Assembly: GCA_050943735.1 (NCBI GenBank)
Contig: JBMNPT010000005.1
Location: forward strand, 1-64,000
Source of the DNA: JBMNPT01 sp050943735
GTDB lineage: Bacteria > Bacillota > Clostridia > Oscillospirales > RGIG577
Length of the DNA stretch: 64,000 nt
Direction of reading: 5' to 3'
A program made the translations under genes and the position numbers. This document shows positions 31,199-41,805 of this stretch, one piece after another (position 1 is the stretch's first letter; each line of letters opens with the position of its first letter). Under the pieces are notes generated by a model, which had not been told where the DNA came from, made no database searches, and saw nothing but the letters and a program-made list of their open reading frames with translations.

Positions 31199-31840
31199 AT
31201 GGACAAAAATGTATTGCGGGATCTCTCCTACGGTTTGTATGCCATAGGAACCCTGCTGGATGGGAAAAAAGCAGGTTGTATTGTAAACACCGTATTTCAG
31301 GTGACCAGTGAAAACCCCATGATTTGCATCAGCATGAACAAAAACAATGCCACCCATGAGGGCATTCGGCAGACAGGCCGTTTCACTGCCGCCATTCTCT
31401 CGGAACAGGCGGACCCCTCTGTGATCGGTACCCTGGGTTTTCATAGCTCCCGGGATACAGATAAATTCGGCGCACTGCCCCATGAAATGGCGGGGGATTT
31501 GCCGGTCATTACCCAGGGCACTTCCGGCTATCTGGTCTGCCAGGTGGTTTCTTTTACCGATGCGGAAACCCACAGTCTGATTCTGGCACGTGTGATGGAT
31601 GCCGTATCCACAGAAAAAGCGGTGCCTATGACCTATCGGTATTATCATGAAGTGGTCAAGGGCAAAGCACCCAAAAACGCTCCCACCTATGTGGAAGAGG
31701 AAACCGCTGCTCCCACAGAGGAAGTTTGGGTGTGCGATGTGTGCGGGTACGAGTATCATGGGGATCTCACCCGGGAACCTGCAGACTTCCGCTGTCCCAT
31801 GTGCAGGGTGGATAAATCCCACTTCCGTAAAAAAGTATAA
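31199..31840 (+). CDS. High-molecular-weight rubredoxin (flavin reductase-rubredoxin fusion)
   Basis: A 213-residue fusion. Residues 1-150 form a flavin-reductase-like FMN domain (LSYGLYAIGTLLDGKKAGCI, TEN-like GIRQTGRFTAAILSE). Residues 165-213 form a rubredoxin: two C-x2-C pairs in WVCDVCGYEYHG and RCPMCRVDKSHF. Such proteins shuttle electrons from NAD(P)H to flavodiiron proteins that detoxify oxygen or nitric oxide in anaerobes. AAAGGAG lies upstream of ATG 31199. It is monocistronic with its own terminator. Confidence 0.92.
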   Translation: MDKNVLRDLSYGLYAIGTLLDGKKAGCIVNTVFQVTSENPMICISMNKNNATHEGIRQTGRFTAAILSEQADPSVIGTLGFHSSRDTDKFGALPHEMAGDLPVITQGTSGYLVCQVVSFTDAETHSLILARVMDAVSTEKAVPMTYRYYHEVVKGKAPKNAPTYVEEETAAPTEEVWVCDVCGYEYHGDLTREPADFRCPMCRVDKSHFRKKV

Positions 31841-31848
31841 AAACATCC

Positions 31849-31876
31849 AGCAGAGCCGTTAGGCTCTGCTTTTTTA
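31849..31876 (+). terminator. Rubredoxin gene terminator
   Basis: AGCAGAGCC (31849-31857) pairs with GGCTCTGCT (31862-31870) followed by TTTTTT. Confidence 0.88.
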
Positions 31877-32004
31877 TGCGCAATTTGCAAAAAACCAAAA
31901 TGACAGTTGTGGGATTTTGGTGTTCTCTTTTGACGGGTTTTGTGGTATGATGAATGTTAGTGTTCAGAGGGAATGTGTCAGTACCATAGGGAGGAAATAG
32001 GAAT

Positions 32005-33105
32005 ATGGGTATCAAGCATCTGATTGATTTTAACGACATGAGCAGAGAAGAGTGGGAAAAACTCTACGCTCTTACCTGTGATATCATTGACCATCCGGAA
32101 AAATACGCCCATGCTTGTGAAGGCAGATTGATGGCGACTCTGTTTTACGAGCCCAGCACTCGTACCATGTTTTCCTTCCAGGCAGCCATGCAGCGTCTGG
32201 GCGGCAAGATCATCGGCTTTTCGGAGCCTGCCAATTCTTCGGTGGCGAAGGGGGAGGACCTGCAGGATACCATCAAGATTGTTTCCTCCTACACCGACAT
32301 TGTGGTGATGCGCAATCCCATTGAAGGAGCGGCCAAAGCGGTATCGCTGTACAGCTCGGTGCCGGTGGTCAACGCAGGCGATGGAGGACATTTGCACCCC
32401 ACTCAGACTCTGACCGATTTGACCACCATCGCCAAGGAAAAAGGCCATATGGATGGGCTGACAGTGGGCATGTGCGGCGACCTCAAAAATGGACGGACAG
32501 TTCATTCCCTCATCAAAGCGCTGTCTCGCTATGAAAATGTAACCTTTGTACTGGTTTCGCCCGATAATCTGAAGGTACCTCATTACCTGGTGGAGATGCT
32601 GCAGCGCAAAAATCTCCGCTGTGTGGAAACCACTGATTTGGACAGTGTCATTGGCCAGCTGGACATCCTCTATATGACCCGGGTACAGCGGGAACGGTTT
32701 GTCAGCATGGAAGAATATGAGCGCTGCAAGGGAATTTATATTCTGGATACTGAAAAAATGAGTCACGCCAAGCCTGATATGCTGGTGATGCATCCCATGC
32801 CCATTGTGGATGAAATTACCCACGAGGTGGACGAAGATCCTCGGGCGGTATACTTCAAACAGGCTCGGTATGGCATGTTTGTCCGCATGGCGCTGATCTA
32901 TTCCCTCATTTATAAGAAAATTGACATCGCTGAAGACGACGGGCAGTATATTGAAACCAATCTCTCCTGTACCAACCCCCGGTGTGTATGTAACATTGAG
33001 CACTATCTGCCCCACCGGTTCAAAGCGGTAAAGAGCAATCCTGACATTGCGTACTGCATCTACTGCGAAAAACAATACAGCAGAAATGGGGAACAACATG
33101 GTTAA
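32005..33105 (+). CDS. pyrB: Aspartate carbamoyltransferase with C-terminal PyrI-type zinc domain
   Basis: A 366-residue enzyme that joins carbamoyl phosphate and aspartate in pyrimidine synthesis. The catalytic part (about 1-310) has the carbamoyl-phosphate motif FYEPSTRTMFSF, the loop SSVAKGEDLQDT and the HPMPIVDEI segment. The C-terminal 45 residues carry C322-x4-C327-x23-C351-x2-C354 (CTNPRC...CIYC), the exact cysteine spacing of the zinc domain of the separate regulatory subunit PyrI, while the allosteric PyrI domain is absent. No pyrI gene follows. An extended -10 (TGGTATGAT, 31943-31951) lies upstream. The fused zinc domain probably stabilises subunit contacts. Confidence 0.93.
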   Translation: MGIKHLIDFNDMSREEWEKLYALTCDIIDHPEKYAHACEGRLMATLFYEPSTRTMFSFQAAMQRLGGKIIGFSEPANSSVAKGEDLQDTIKIVSSYTDIVVMRNPIEGAAKAVSLYSSVPVVNAGDGGHLHPTQTLTDLTTIAKEKGHMDGLTVGMCGDLKNGRTVHSLIKALSRYENVTFVLVSPDNLKVPHYLVEMLQRKNLRCVETTDLDSVIGQLDILYMTRVQRERFVSMEEYERCKGIYILDTEKMSHAKPDMLVMHPMPIVDEITHEVDEDPRAVYFKQARYGMFVRMALIYSLIYKKIDIAEDDGQYIETNLSCTNPRCVCNIEHYLPHRFKAVKSNPDIAYCIYCEKQYSRNGEQHG

Positions 33106-34288
33106 TGTAATTCTGAAAAAAGGGGAGGAGGACCGTCTGCTGGCCGGTCAGCTGTGGGTCTATGACAATGAGATCGACTATGCCGATGATGAGTTTGTGC
33201 CTGGCGAAATTGTAGAGGTCCTCAGCAGCAAAGGCCGTTTTTTGGGACGGGGATACATCAATCCCTTTTCCAAAATTTCAGTGCGGCTGCTCACCCGTCG
33301 CAGAGAGGAGATTGACCGGGATTTTTACCGCCGCAGATTGCAGGAAGCCTGGGCATACCGCCAGCGGCTGGGGTATGGGGATTCTCCCGACAACAACTGC
33401 TGCCGGGTGGTATTTGGCGAGGCGGATTTTTTGCCCGCCCTCATTGTGGACAAGTTTGGCGACTACCTGTGCGTTCAGACTCTGGCGCTGGGAGTGGATA
33501 TCCACAAAGAGATGATCGCTGATCTGTTGGAGGAGATGTTTCATCCCAAGGGCATTTTCGAGCGCAACGATGTGCCGGTGCGGGAAAAAGAAGGTTTGCC
33601 GCAGCAAAAAGGATTTTTGCGGGGGCAATTTGACACCACAGTGGAAGTGGTGGAAAATGGCGTGCGGATGTACGTGGATTTGGAAAATGGACAAAAAACC
33701 GGGTATTTTCTGGATCAGAAGGAAAACCGGGCGGCCCTGCGTCCCTATATAGCGGGAAAACGGGTGCTGGACACCTTCAGTCATACCGGTGGTTTCGCGC
33801 TGCATGCTGCAAAATACGGCGCCGCTTCGGTGGAAGCGGTGGATATCTCTGCTCATGCCACCGAGTTTATTGCCCGCAATGCCCGGCTCAATGGATTTGA
33901 CAATCTGACTACCACTACAGACAATGTCTTTGACCTGCTCAACCGTTATGTGGAAGAGGGACGTACCTACGATGTGGTGATTTTGGATCCGCCGGCCTTT
34001 TGCAAGACCCGCGCCAGCCAGAAAAACGCCTATCGAGGGTACAAGGAGATCAATCTGCGGGCTATGAAGCTGCTGGTGGACGGCGGTACCCTGATGACCT
34101 GTTCCTGCAGCCACTACATGTATCAGGATCTCTTCCTAAAAATGCTCAAAGAGGCGGCGGCGGATGCCCACAAGGACATTCGGGTCATGGAAAACCGCAT
34201 GCAGTCCCGGGATCATCCGGTGGGACTCAATGCGGATGAGAGTTTTTATCTCAAATGTGTGATCGTGGAAGTCATGGATAGAAAATAA
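33098..34288 (+). CDS. RlmI-type class I rRNA methyltransferase
   Basis: A 396-residue SAM-dependent methyltransferase. An N-terminal PUA domain (about 1-75: VILKKGEEDRLLAGQLWVYD) precedes an RlmI/YccW-like catalytic domain: DLENGQKTGYFLDQKENR, the SAM motif VLDTFSHTGGFALHAA, and DPPAFCKTRASQKNAYRGYK. This family makes 5-methylcytosine in 23S rRNA or related targets. ATG 33098 overlaps the pyrB stop by 8 bp (ATGGTTAA), so it is translationally coupled, although no functional link with pyrB is obvious. Confidence 0.92.
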   Translation: MVNVILKKGEEDRLLAGQLWVYDNEIDYADDEFVPGEIVEVLSSKGRFLGRGYINPFSKISVRLLTRRREEIDRDFYRRRLQEAWAYRQRLGYGDSPDNNCCRVVFGEADFLPALIVDKFGDYLCVQTLALGVDIHKEMIADLLEEMFHPKGIFERNDVPVREKEGLPQQKGFLRGQFDTTVEVVENGVRMYVDLENGQKTGYFLDQKENRAALRPYIAGKRVLDTFSHTGGFALHAAKYGAASVEAVDISAHATEFIARNARLNGFDNLTTTTDNVFDLLNRYVEEGRTYDVVILDPPAFCKTRASQKNAYRGYKEINLRAMKLLVDGGTLMTCSCSHYMYQDLFLKMLKEAAADAHKDIRVMENRMQSRDHPVGLNADESFYLKCVIVEVMDRK

Positions 34289-34290
34289 AA

Positions 34291-34331
34291 AAAGCAGCAG
34301 CCCCGCTTGTAAGAGCTCGGCTGCTGTTTTT
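34291..34331 (+). terminator. Terminator after the methyltransferase gene
   Basis: CAGCAGCC (34295-34302) pairs with GGCTGCTG (34319-34326), followed by TTTTT. Confidence 0.8.
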
Positions 34332-34374
34332 GACAAAACCACCAAGAAATTGTTGATTCTTTGTAAAAAAAGTA

Positions 34375-34402
34375 TTGACATTCTGTGAACAGATGGTATA
34401 AT
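34375..34402 (+). promoter_or_regulatory. tRNA-Gly promoter
   Basis: Consensus TTGACA (34375-34380), 16-bp spacer, TATAAT (34397-34402). Confidence 0.85.
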
Positions 34403-34459
34403 AACAATTGTCCCACAAAAAAGGACAAAAAGTGCCACTACATATGGTGGAGCATATTT

Positions 34460-34535
34460 GCGGACGTAGCTCATCTGGTAGAGCGCCACCTTGCCAAGGT
34501 GGAGGTAGCGGGTTCGAGCCCCGTCGTCCGCTCCA
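34460..34535 (+). tRNA. tRNA-Gly (anticodon GCC)
   Basis: Acceptor GCGGACG/CGTCCGC, D arm with AGCTCATCTGGTAGAGC, anticodon stem CCACC/GGTGG with loop TTGCCAA (anticodon GCC), T arm GGTTCGAGCC and encoded CCA at 34533-34535 make a complete 76-nt cloverleaf. Confidence 0.96.
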
Positions 34536-34538
34536 TAA

Positions 34539-34605
34539 AGGACTTGCACAATAGTGCGGGTCTTTTTTTATTTCTCACAAAAAAGACACCCCTCGGGTGT
34601 CTTTT
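34539..34605. terminator. Tandem terminators after tRNA-Gly
   Basis: The first hairpin GACTTGCAC/GTGCGGGTC (about 34541-34563) has a seven-T tail. The second, AAAAGACACCC (34581-34591) with GGGTGTCTTTT (34595-34605), serves the convergent flavodoxin gene as well. Confidence 0.8.
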
Positions 34606-35136
34606 TCAAATTGGATTGGATTGTGTTGCCAGCCGCGCCAGAATTCCCCTTGTGAAACAGCGCAGATTTTCTAAATCCTTTCGATCAGGATGCCCCTGTG
34701 ACAGTTCGTAATTTCTCAATTGCTCTAGCAAACGGGGATTGTCAGGAGAATTTTTCAGCATTTCCAGATATTGCATGCGTGCAGATGGCGCCAATTTCCC
34801 CTGGCAGAGAAAGGTGCCCAGTACTTCATTGTCCTCCGGCAATTCCCGCAGAACATTGGATAATACCAATTGGCCATATTGCTCTACATCGCTGGAGCCC
34901 ATGGTGCCAAACAATGCCACTTTACGGCCATGCAGTCCACTCAATACTTTTTGTGTCTTTTTATCACAGTGGCCTTTGTCATTCCAGAAACCAATAAACA
35001 GAACTTCATTGCCGTTTTGCTCCAGAACTGTTTCCATAGGACGAATTTCTGCCGGCTGAGGCAGCTCCCGATACAGGGCATCTGCCAACAAGCGAGTGTT
35101 TCCGGTGATACTGCTGTACAATACCATATATCGCAT
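34606..35136 (-). CDS. Flavodoxin-family protein
   Basis: A 176-residue protein with the FMN phosphate loop MRYMVLYSSITGNTRLLADA (residues 8-15 SSITGNTR) and the second FMN loop region LFIGFWNDKGHCD and LFGTMGSSDVEQYG. A C-terminal helical extension (about 115-176, GTFLCQGKLAPSARM) is typical of the flavodoxin group that includes BilS of the bilirubin-reducing system in gut Firmicutes. No BilR reductase is present here, so an electron-transfer role is as much as can be said. ATG 35136 has GGAAGGGAA upstream. It is divergent from groESL. Confidence 0.82.
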   Translation of the reverse strand: MRYMVLYSSITGNTRLLADALYRELPQPAEIRPMETVLEQNGNEVLFIGFWNDKGHCDKKTQKVLSGLHGRKVALFGTMGSSDVEQYGQLVLSNVLRELPEDNEVLGTFLCQGKLAPSARMQYLEMLKNSPDNPRLLEQLRNYELSQGHPDRKDLENLRCFTRGILARLATQSNPI

Positions 35137-35376
35137 AGGTTCCCTTCCTTTCTCTGTGTACATTGTATGAAATGACGCTACAATTGTCAATTTGCATTTT
35201 TGTTGTCTTTTGTCGTTTTTTCTTTTGGTGTTCACAGAGTGTTTACAATTTTCTGACGGAGTGAAGAAAATAAAAGAAAATGAAAGAATTTAGGTTAATG
35301 ATTGAGATATATGGATATAATTCAATTAAATGGAAATTGAAAAAAAGGAGTCAAATGCGTAATATAAGAGTTGTGA

Positions 35377-35403
35377 TTAGCACTACACCGAGGTGAGTGC
35401 TAA
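35377..35403 (+). promoter_or_regulatory. CIRCE element (HrcA operator)
   Basis: TTAGCACTA (35377-35385), nine bases, GAGTGCTAA (35395-35403). It matches the CIRCE consensus TTAGCACTC-N9-GAGTGCTAA with one mismatch and lies just upstream of groES, so HrcA should repress the operon until heat shock. Confidence 0.93.
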
Positions 35404-35435
35404 CAACGGTTTGGTTAAAAAATGATCTGTCATAG

Positions 35436-35738
<303 letters not shown>

Positions 35739-35775
35739 TTTCCGTACAACAATCACGTAAATAAAGGAGATATAG

Positions 35776-37413
<1,638 letters not shown>

Positions 37414-37441
37414 GATACAGCCTTTGGCAAAAAATAGAATC

Positions 37442-37478
37442 AAAGCCGATGCTCTATTTAGGGCATCGGCTTTTTTTA
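37442..37478 (+). terminator. groESL terminator
   Basis: AAAGCCGATGC (37442-37452) pairs with GCATCGGCTTT (37463-37473), with a long T run. Confidence 0.88.
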
Positions 37479-37575
37479 TGTATAGATTGATTTGTTACAT
37501 TTATATTAATAAGGGTGCGAATGATTGCCTTTTTTGAGATAAAATGATATACTCAACCTGAAGGAGGTGTGGACT

Positions 37576-38019
37576 ATGTGGGACAATATGGTAGCGGTAT
37601 GGCTGGTTTTGCTCATCGCCTTTGTGGTGGGAGAAGTGGCCACAGCGGGCCTGGTTTCCATCTGGTTCTGTTTTGGCGCTCTGGCTGCCATGATCATGGC
37701 GGTGCTGTCACTGGATGTGGCATTTCAGATCATCGTCTTTTTTGTGGTGTCCATCGTTTTGCTCCTGATTACCAAACCTTTTGTCAAACGATTTCTTTCC
37801 AGCAGGCCGGTGGCCACCAATGCGGATAAGATTTTGGGCGGCAAGGGAATCGTTGTGGAAACCATCGACAACGTGAAAGGATCCGGAGCTATCAAAATTG
37901 ATGGGAAAGTGTGGACCGCACGCTGCACCCAGGATGTGGTGATCCCTGCCGGAAAAGAAGTACAGGTGGTGGAAATCCGTGGTGTGCGTGCCATTGTAAA
38001 CCCCGTTTCGCAGCAATAA
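37576..38019 (+). CDS. NfeD-family membrane protein
   Basis: A 147-residue protein with two to three N-terminal helices (VWLVLLIAFVVGEVATAGLV, then AAMIMAVLSLDVAFQIIVFF) and a C-terminal OB-like domain (about 85-145: GKGIVVETIDNVKGSGAIKI, VWTARC). NfeD proteins partner with SPFH/stomatin proteins, and the next gene encodes one. ATG 37576 has AAGGAGG 8 bases upstream; an in-frame GTG at 37567 lies in the ribosome site. Confidence 0.9.
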   Translation: MWDNMVAVWLVLLIAFVVGEVATAGLVSIWFCFGALAAMIMAVLSLDVAFQIIVFFVVSIVLLLITKPFVKRFLSSRPVATNADKILGGKGIVVETIDNVKGSGAIKIDGKVWTARCTQDVVIPAGKEVQVVEIRGVRAIVNPVSQQ

Positions 38020-38050
38020 ATCAACTTGAAAACAGAAGGGAGTTCATCGT

Positions 38051-38974
38051 ATGCCGTTTTTGCTTGGTGCTATTGTCATTATTCTGATTCTGGTGGTTAT
38101 GAATGTCAAAATCGTTCCTCAAGCACATGCCTATGTGGTGGAACGGTTGGGGGCCTATCATTCCACTTGGGGTGTGGGATTGCACTTTGCCATTCCCATC
38201 ATCGACCGCATTTCCAAAAAAATCAATCTGAAGGAATTGGTGGCGGATTTTCTGCCCCAGCCGGTGATCACCAAGGACAACGTAACCATGCAGATTGATA
38301 CCGTTATCTATTTGCAAATCACCGACCCCAAGCTGTATGCCTATGGCGTTGACAATCCCATGAAGGCTATTGAAAATCTGACTGCCACCACTTTGCGTAA
38401 CATCATTGGTGATTTGGAGCTGGACCAGACCCTTACTTCCCGTGACATCATCAACTCCAAAATGCGGGCGATTCTGGATGAAGCCACCGATGCGTGGGGC
38501 ATTAAGATCAACCGTGTGGAGCTGAAAAATATCATGCCTCCCAAGGAAATTCAGGATTCCATGGAGAAGCAGATGAAGGCTGAGCGGGAACGTCGGGAAA
38601 AGATTCTGCAGGCAGAAGGTGAAAAGCGTAGCGCAGTTCTGGTGGCGGAAGGCGAAAAGGAATCGGCCATTTTGCGGGCTGAAGCGCAGAAACAGAGCGC
38701 TATTTTGGCCGCCGAAGCTGAAAAACAGAGTGCCATCCTGCGTGCTGAAGGTGAAGCAGAAGCCATTCGCGAAGTGCAGAAAGCAACTGCTGAAGGCTTG
38801 AAAATGCTCAACGAGGCCAATCCCGCACAGTCGGTTATTGCCATCAAGAGTCTGGAAGCATTCCAGAAGGCAGCCGATGGGAAGGCCACTAAGATCATCA
38901 TTCCTTCCGAGATTCAGGGCATTGCCGGTCTGGCTACTTCTGTAAAAGAATTGGTGGTAGATGGTAAACAGTGA
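38051..38974 (+). CDS. SPFH/stomatin-family membrane scaffold protein
   Basis: A 307-residue protein with one N-terminal transmembrane helix (about 3-20), an SPFH domain (about 25-195: AYVVERLGAYHSTWGVGLHF, IDTVIYLQITDPKLYAYGVD) and a coiled-coil arm made of near-repeats AEGEK(R/E)SAIL and AEAQKQSAIL (about 195-250). It resembles QmcA and stomatins, which form ring scaffolds in membrane microdomains. With NfeD it forms a two-gene unit, 31 bp apart, ending at a terminator. Confidence 0.93.
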   Translation: MPFLLGAIVIILILVVMNVKIVPQAHAYVVERLGAYHSTWGVGLHFAIPIIDRISKKINLKELVADFLPQPVITKDNVTMQIDTVIYLQITDPKLYAYGVDNPMKAIENLTATTLRNIIGDLELDQTLTSRDIINSKMRAILDEATDAWGIKINRVELKNIMPPKEIQDSMEKQMKAERERREKILQAEGEKRSAVLVAEGEKESAILRAEAQKQSAILAAEAEKQSAILRAEGEAEAIREVQKATAEGLKMLNEANPAQSVIAIKSLEAFQKAADGKATKIIIPSEIQGIAGLATSVKELVVDGKQ

Positions 38975-39020
38975 TTTGCCATTATTAACAAAGATTTTAC
39001 AATTTAATTGTGCAATGTGC

Positions 39021-39048
39021 AAAAAGCGGCGCTTGTGCGCCGCTTTTT
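39021..39048 (+). terminator. SPFH gene terminator
   Basis: AAAAAGCGGCGC (39021-39032) pairs with GCGCCGCTTTTT (39037-39048). Confidence 0.9.
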
Positions 39049-39175
39049 TTATACCGAGTGCCAAATTTTACAAGGAATGTGCAAAAGGACTTGCAAACTT
39101 CCCAATTGATAGGATAGAATGAGGTCAGAAAAGGATGAGAGAGAAGAAATGACAAGCGATAGGAGGAAAGACGCT

Positions 39176-40939
39176 TTGACCAGAAAAACGAAAATTATCT
39201 GCACGCTGGGCCCTGCTACCGATCGAGAGGGCGTACTGGAAGAATTGATGAAAAATGGCCTCAATGTGGCCCGGTTGAACTTTTCCCATGGCTCTCATGA
39301 AGAACATGCCAAACGCATCGCACAGGTAAAGCAACTGCGGGAAAAACTGCAAATTCCGGTGGGGATTCTGCTGGATACACGCGGACCCGAAATTCGAGTG
39401 AAAACCTTTGCTCAGGGACAGGTGGAGTTGAAAGAAGGCGCTACTTTTACGCTGACTGCCCGTCCTGTGGAAGGAACGGAAGAGGAGGTCAGCATCACAT
39501 ATGATGCGTTGGCGCAGGATGTACAGCCGGGCACTCGTATTTTGCTGGACGACGGGCTCATTGAACTGCGGGTAGAAGCGGTGGAGGATACTGACATCCG
39601 CTGTGTGGTACTCAACGGCGGTGTTCTCTCCAACAACAAGAGTCTCAACATTCCGGACAGTCATCTGTCCCTGCCCTATATGAACGACAAGGATCGGGAA
39701 GATTTACTTTTCGGCATTGAACAGGGCGTGGATTTTGTGGCGGCCTCTTTTGTACGCAGCCGGAACGATGTTTTGGAAGTGCGCAAAATTTTGGAGAGTG
39801 GCGGCGGCGCCAACATCCAGATCATTGCCAAAATTGAAAACCGGGAAGGTGTGCGCAACTTTGAGGAAATCCTCAAAGTATGCGACGGTGTGATGGTGGC
39901 CCGGGGTGATTTGGGTGTGGAAATCCCCTTCGCCGAAATTCCCAAAATTCAGAAGATGATGATTCGAAAAGGCCGTCAGGAGGGCAAAGTGGTGATCACC
40001 GCTACCCAGATGCTGGATTCTATGATCCGCAATCCACGCCCCACCCGGGCGGAAACCAGCGACGTGGCCAATGCCATCTACGACGGTAGCGGCGCCATCA
40101 TGCTCTCGGGTGAAACCGCCATGGGCAAATACCCTGTGGAAGCTCTGGTAGCCATGAATGATATTGCGCAGGGAGCAGAAAGTGACATCAATTATCTGCG
40201 GCGTTTTAAGCAGATGGACACCGCCATCAGCGCCAACATCACCAATGCCATCTCTCACGCCACCTGCACCACTGCTCATGACCTGGGCGCCCGGGCCATC
40301 ATCACTGTGACCAATTCCGGTCATACTGCCCGGATGGTTTGCAAATACCGGCCCAATTGTCCCATCATTGCCACCACTGCCTATGAAAAGGTATACCATC
40401 AGATGAGCCTGCTGTGGGGCGTGACACCCTTCCGCAGCGAACTGCAAAGTACCACAGACGAACTGTTTGATTCTGCAGTGCGTGCCGCAGAAAAAAGCGG
40501 TATGGTGGAAAGCGGCGATCTGGTGGTCATTACCGCTGGCGTGCCGGTGGGTATCAGCGGCACTACCAACATTCTGAAGGTTCAGATTGTGGGCAATGTG
40601 CTGGTGCGGGGGGAACGGGTCAATCAACAAGTGGCTTACGGCAATCTTCGGGTATGCCACACCGAAAAAGAGGCACTGGACAATTTTGTGCCCGGTGAAA
40701 TTCTGGTTATCCCCGAAACCAGCAATGAGCTCCTTACCGTTTTAAAGGGCGCTCGGGCTATCATCACTGAGGCATCCGGCCTGACCTCTCATGCTGCCAT
40801 TGTGGGATTGTCGCTGGACATCCCGGTGGTATGCGGCGCCAAAAATGCCACCAACTTGCTCAAAAGCGGGTTGGCCGTCACAGTGGACAGCTCTCGCGGA
40901 TTGGTGTTGGGCGGCATCAGCCAGAGTCAGGCAGAATAA
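39176..40939 (+). CDS. pyk: Pyruvate kinase with PEP-utiliser C-terminal domain
   Basis: A 587-residue enzyme converting PEP and ADP to pyruvate and ATP. It has TKIICTLGPATD, RLNFSHGSHEEH, IAKIENREG, MVARGDLGVEIP and the signature region TQMLDSMIRNPRPTRAE. The last ~110 residues carry the mobile-domain motif TEASGLTSHAAIVG of PEP-utilising enzymes, common in Clostridia and Bacillus pyruvate kinases. I chose TTG 39176 (then TRKTKIICTLGP) because AGGAGG lies 9 bases upstream and this is the usual N-terminus; ATGs at 39119 and 39149 are alternatives. Confidence 0.95.
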   Translation: MTRKTKIICTLGPATDREGVLEELMKNGLNVARLNFSHGSHEEHAKRIAQVKQLREKLQIPVGILLDTRGPEIRVKTFAQGQVELKEGATFTLTARPVEGTEEEVSITYDALAQDVQPGTRILLDDGLIELRVEAVEDTDIRCVVLNGGVLSNNKSLNIPDSHLSLPYMNDKDREDLLFGIEQGVDFVAASFVRSRNDVLEVRKILESGGGANIQIIAKIENREGVRNFEEILKVCDGVMVARGDLGVEIPFAEIPKIQKMMIRKGRQEGKVVITATQMLDSMIRNPRPTRAETSDVANAIYDGSGAIMLSGETAMGKYPVEALVAMNDIAQGAESDINYLRRFKQMDTAISANITNAISHATCTTAHDLGARAIITVTNSGHTARMVCKYRPNCPIIATTAYEKVYHQMSLLWGVTPFRSELQSTTDELFDSAVRAAEKSGMVESGDLVVITAGVPVGISGTTNILKVQIVGNVLVRGERVNQQVAYGNLRVCHTEKEALDNFVPGEILVIPETSNELLTVLKGARAIITEASGLTSHAAIVGLSLDIPVVCGAKNATNLLKSGLAVTVDSSRGLVLGGISQSQAE

Positions 40940-40981
40940 CTTTTTTTGAAAAATTTATAAGGGTAGAAATACCTAAAAAAC

Positions 40982-41018
40982 AAGGGCAAGGCAGACCGTA
41001 ATGGTCTGCCTTGCCCTT
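40982..41018 (+). terminator. pyk terminator
   Basis: A perfect 16-bp stem, AAGGGCAAGGCAGACC (40982-40997) with 41003-41018. Confidence 0.9.
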
Positions 41019-41103
41019 TATATAAGCTTCTCTTTAGAAAAAGATATCCACGAGGAAGCGGAAAGTTCACCACTTCCAATTTGTCACGCCATCTGCTTGG
41101 CGC

Positions 41104-41541
41104 TCAGGTAGAATAGTCCGAGTCTTGGACAATTTCATAATGAATGTCAATTGTTCCACCATTGGTGCCGGGCACGACTTTGAACTGGTATTCCTTGTCT
41201 GAACCCGAGTGATCCTGTTCCACTTCCAAAGAAATAGAGCCCTTTTCGCCAGCTTGGAAGGTCTTTTCACTCTGACCATTGATGGTTGCCACCACAGAAT
41301 TTGTCCCGTTGTTTTCAACATACAAATTCACATATTTCCCATTGCCCTCATTCAGCGTTTGGGACACTCGCAGTCCCGTGTGATTGCTGATGTCACCATT
41401 GTCGATTTCGGTGGCAATTACTTCATTTGCGGCAGCATCGTCCGTATCGTCTGTATTTTTCTCCTGGCAGCCAACCAGTCCCAACAGGCAAGTGAACGCC
41501 ACCGCCACTGCAATGATGGATGTTATTGCAAATTTTTTCAT
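41104..41541 (-). CDS. Small lipoprotein, unknown function
   Basis: A 145-residue lipoprotein. The signal peptide MKKFAITSIIAVAVAFTCLL ends in a lipobox LVGC, giving a mature protein of about 122 residues with an acidic linker (NTDDTDDAAANE) and a single beta-sandwich-like domain (KYVNLYVENNGTNSVVATIN, KGSISLEVEQDHSG). ATG 41541 has GGAGGGG 7 bases upstream. It is alone on the minus strand between two convergent or divergent housekeeping genes. I do not recognise a family. Confidence 0.75.
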   Translation of the reverse strand: MKKFAITSIIAVAVAFTCLLGLVGCQEKNTDDTDDAAANEVIATEIDNGDISNHTGLRVSQTLNEGNGKYVNLYVENNGTNSVVATINGQSEKTFQAGEKGSISLEVEQDHSGSDKEYQFKVVPGTNGGTIDIHYEIVQDSDYST

Positions 41542-41752
41542 GAAGGAACCCCTCCGTAAATACTGTTTTTCACGAATCATTATAGTATAACATCCGCTGA
41601 AAGACAATAGATTTTCCGAGGGCGTTGAATCTCCTATGGGATGGACTCTTTTTATGGTGAAATGCCCACAGAAATATCTGAAAACACTTTTGAAATTTTG
41701 CTCATGTTGGCAATTTTTTTCTTTGCTCTGTTCAAGGTGGGGAAAAGAATGC

Positions 41753-41758
41753 TATAAT
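41753..41758 (+). promoter_or_regulatory. Probable -10 of the pur operon
   Basis: TATAAT at 41753-41758, 48 bp before purE, with only a weak -35 (TTCAAG at 41731). The 264-bp region upstream holds no recognisable purine riboswitch or other structured RNA. Confidence 0.5.
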
Positions 41759-41805
41759 GAAATCAAGTAGTTTTCAATTCAGTTTTGAGGGATGAGGTGT
41801 TGCAT

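Noticed and set aside
41542..41805. Purine riboswitch upstream of purE
   Set aside because: The conserved purine aptamer loops are not present and no terminator hairpin was found.
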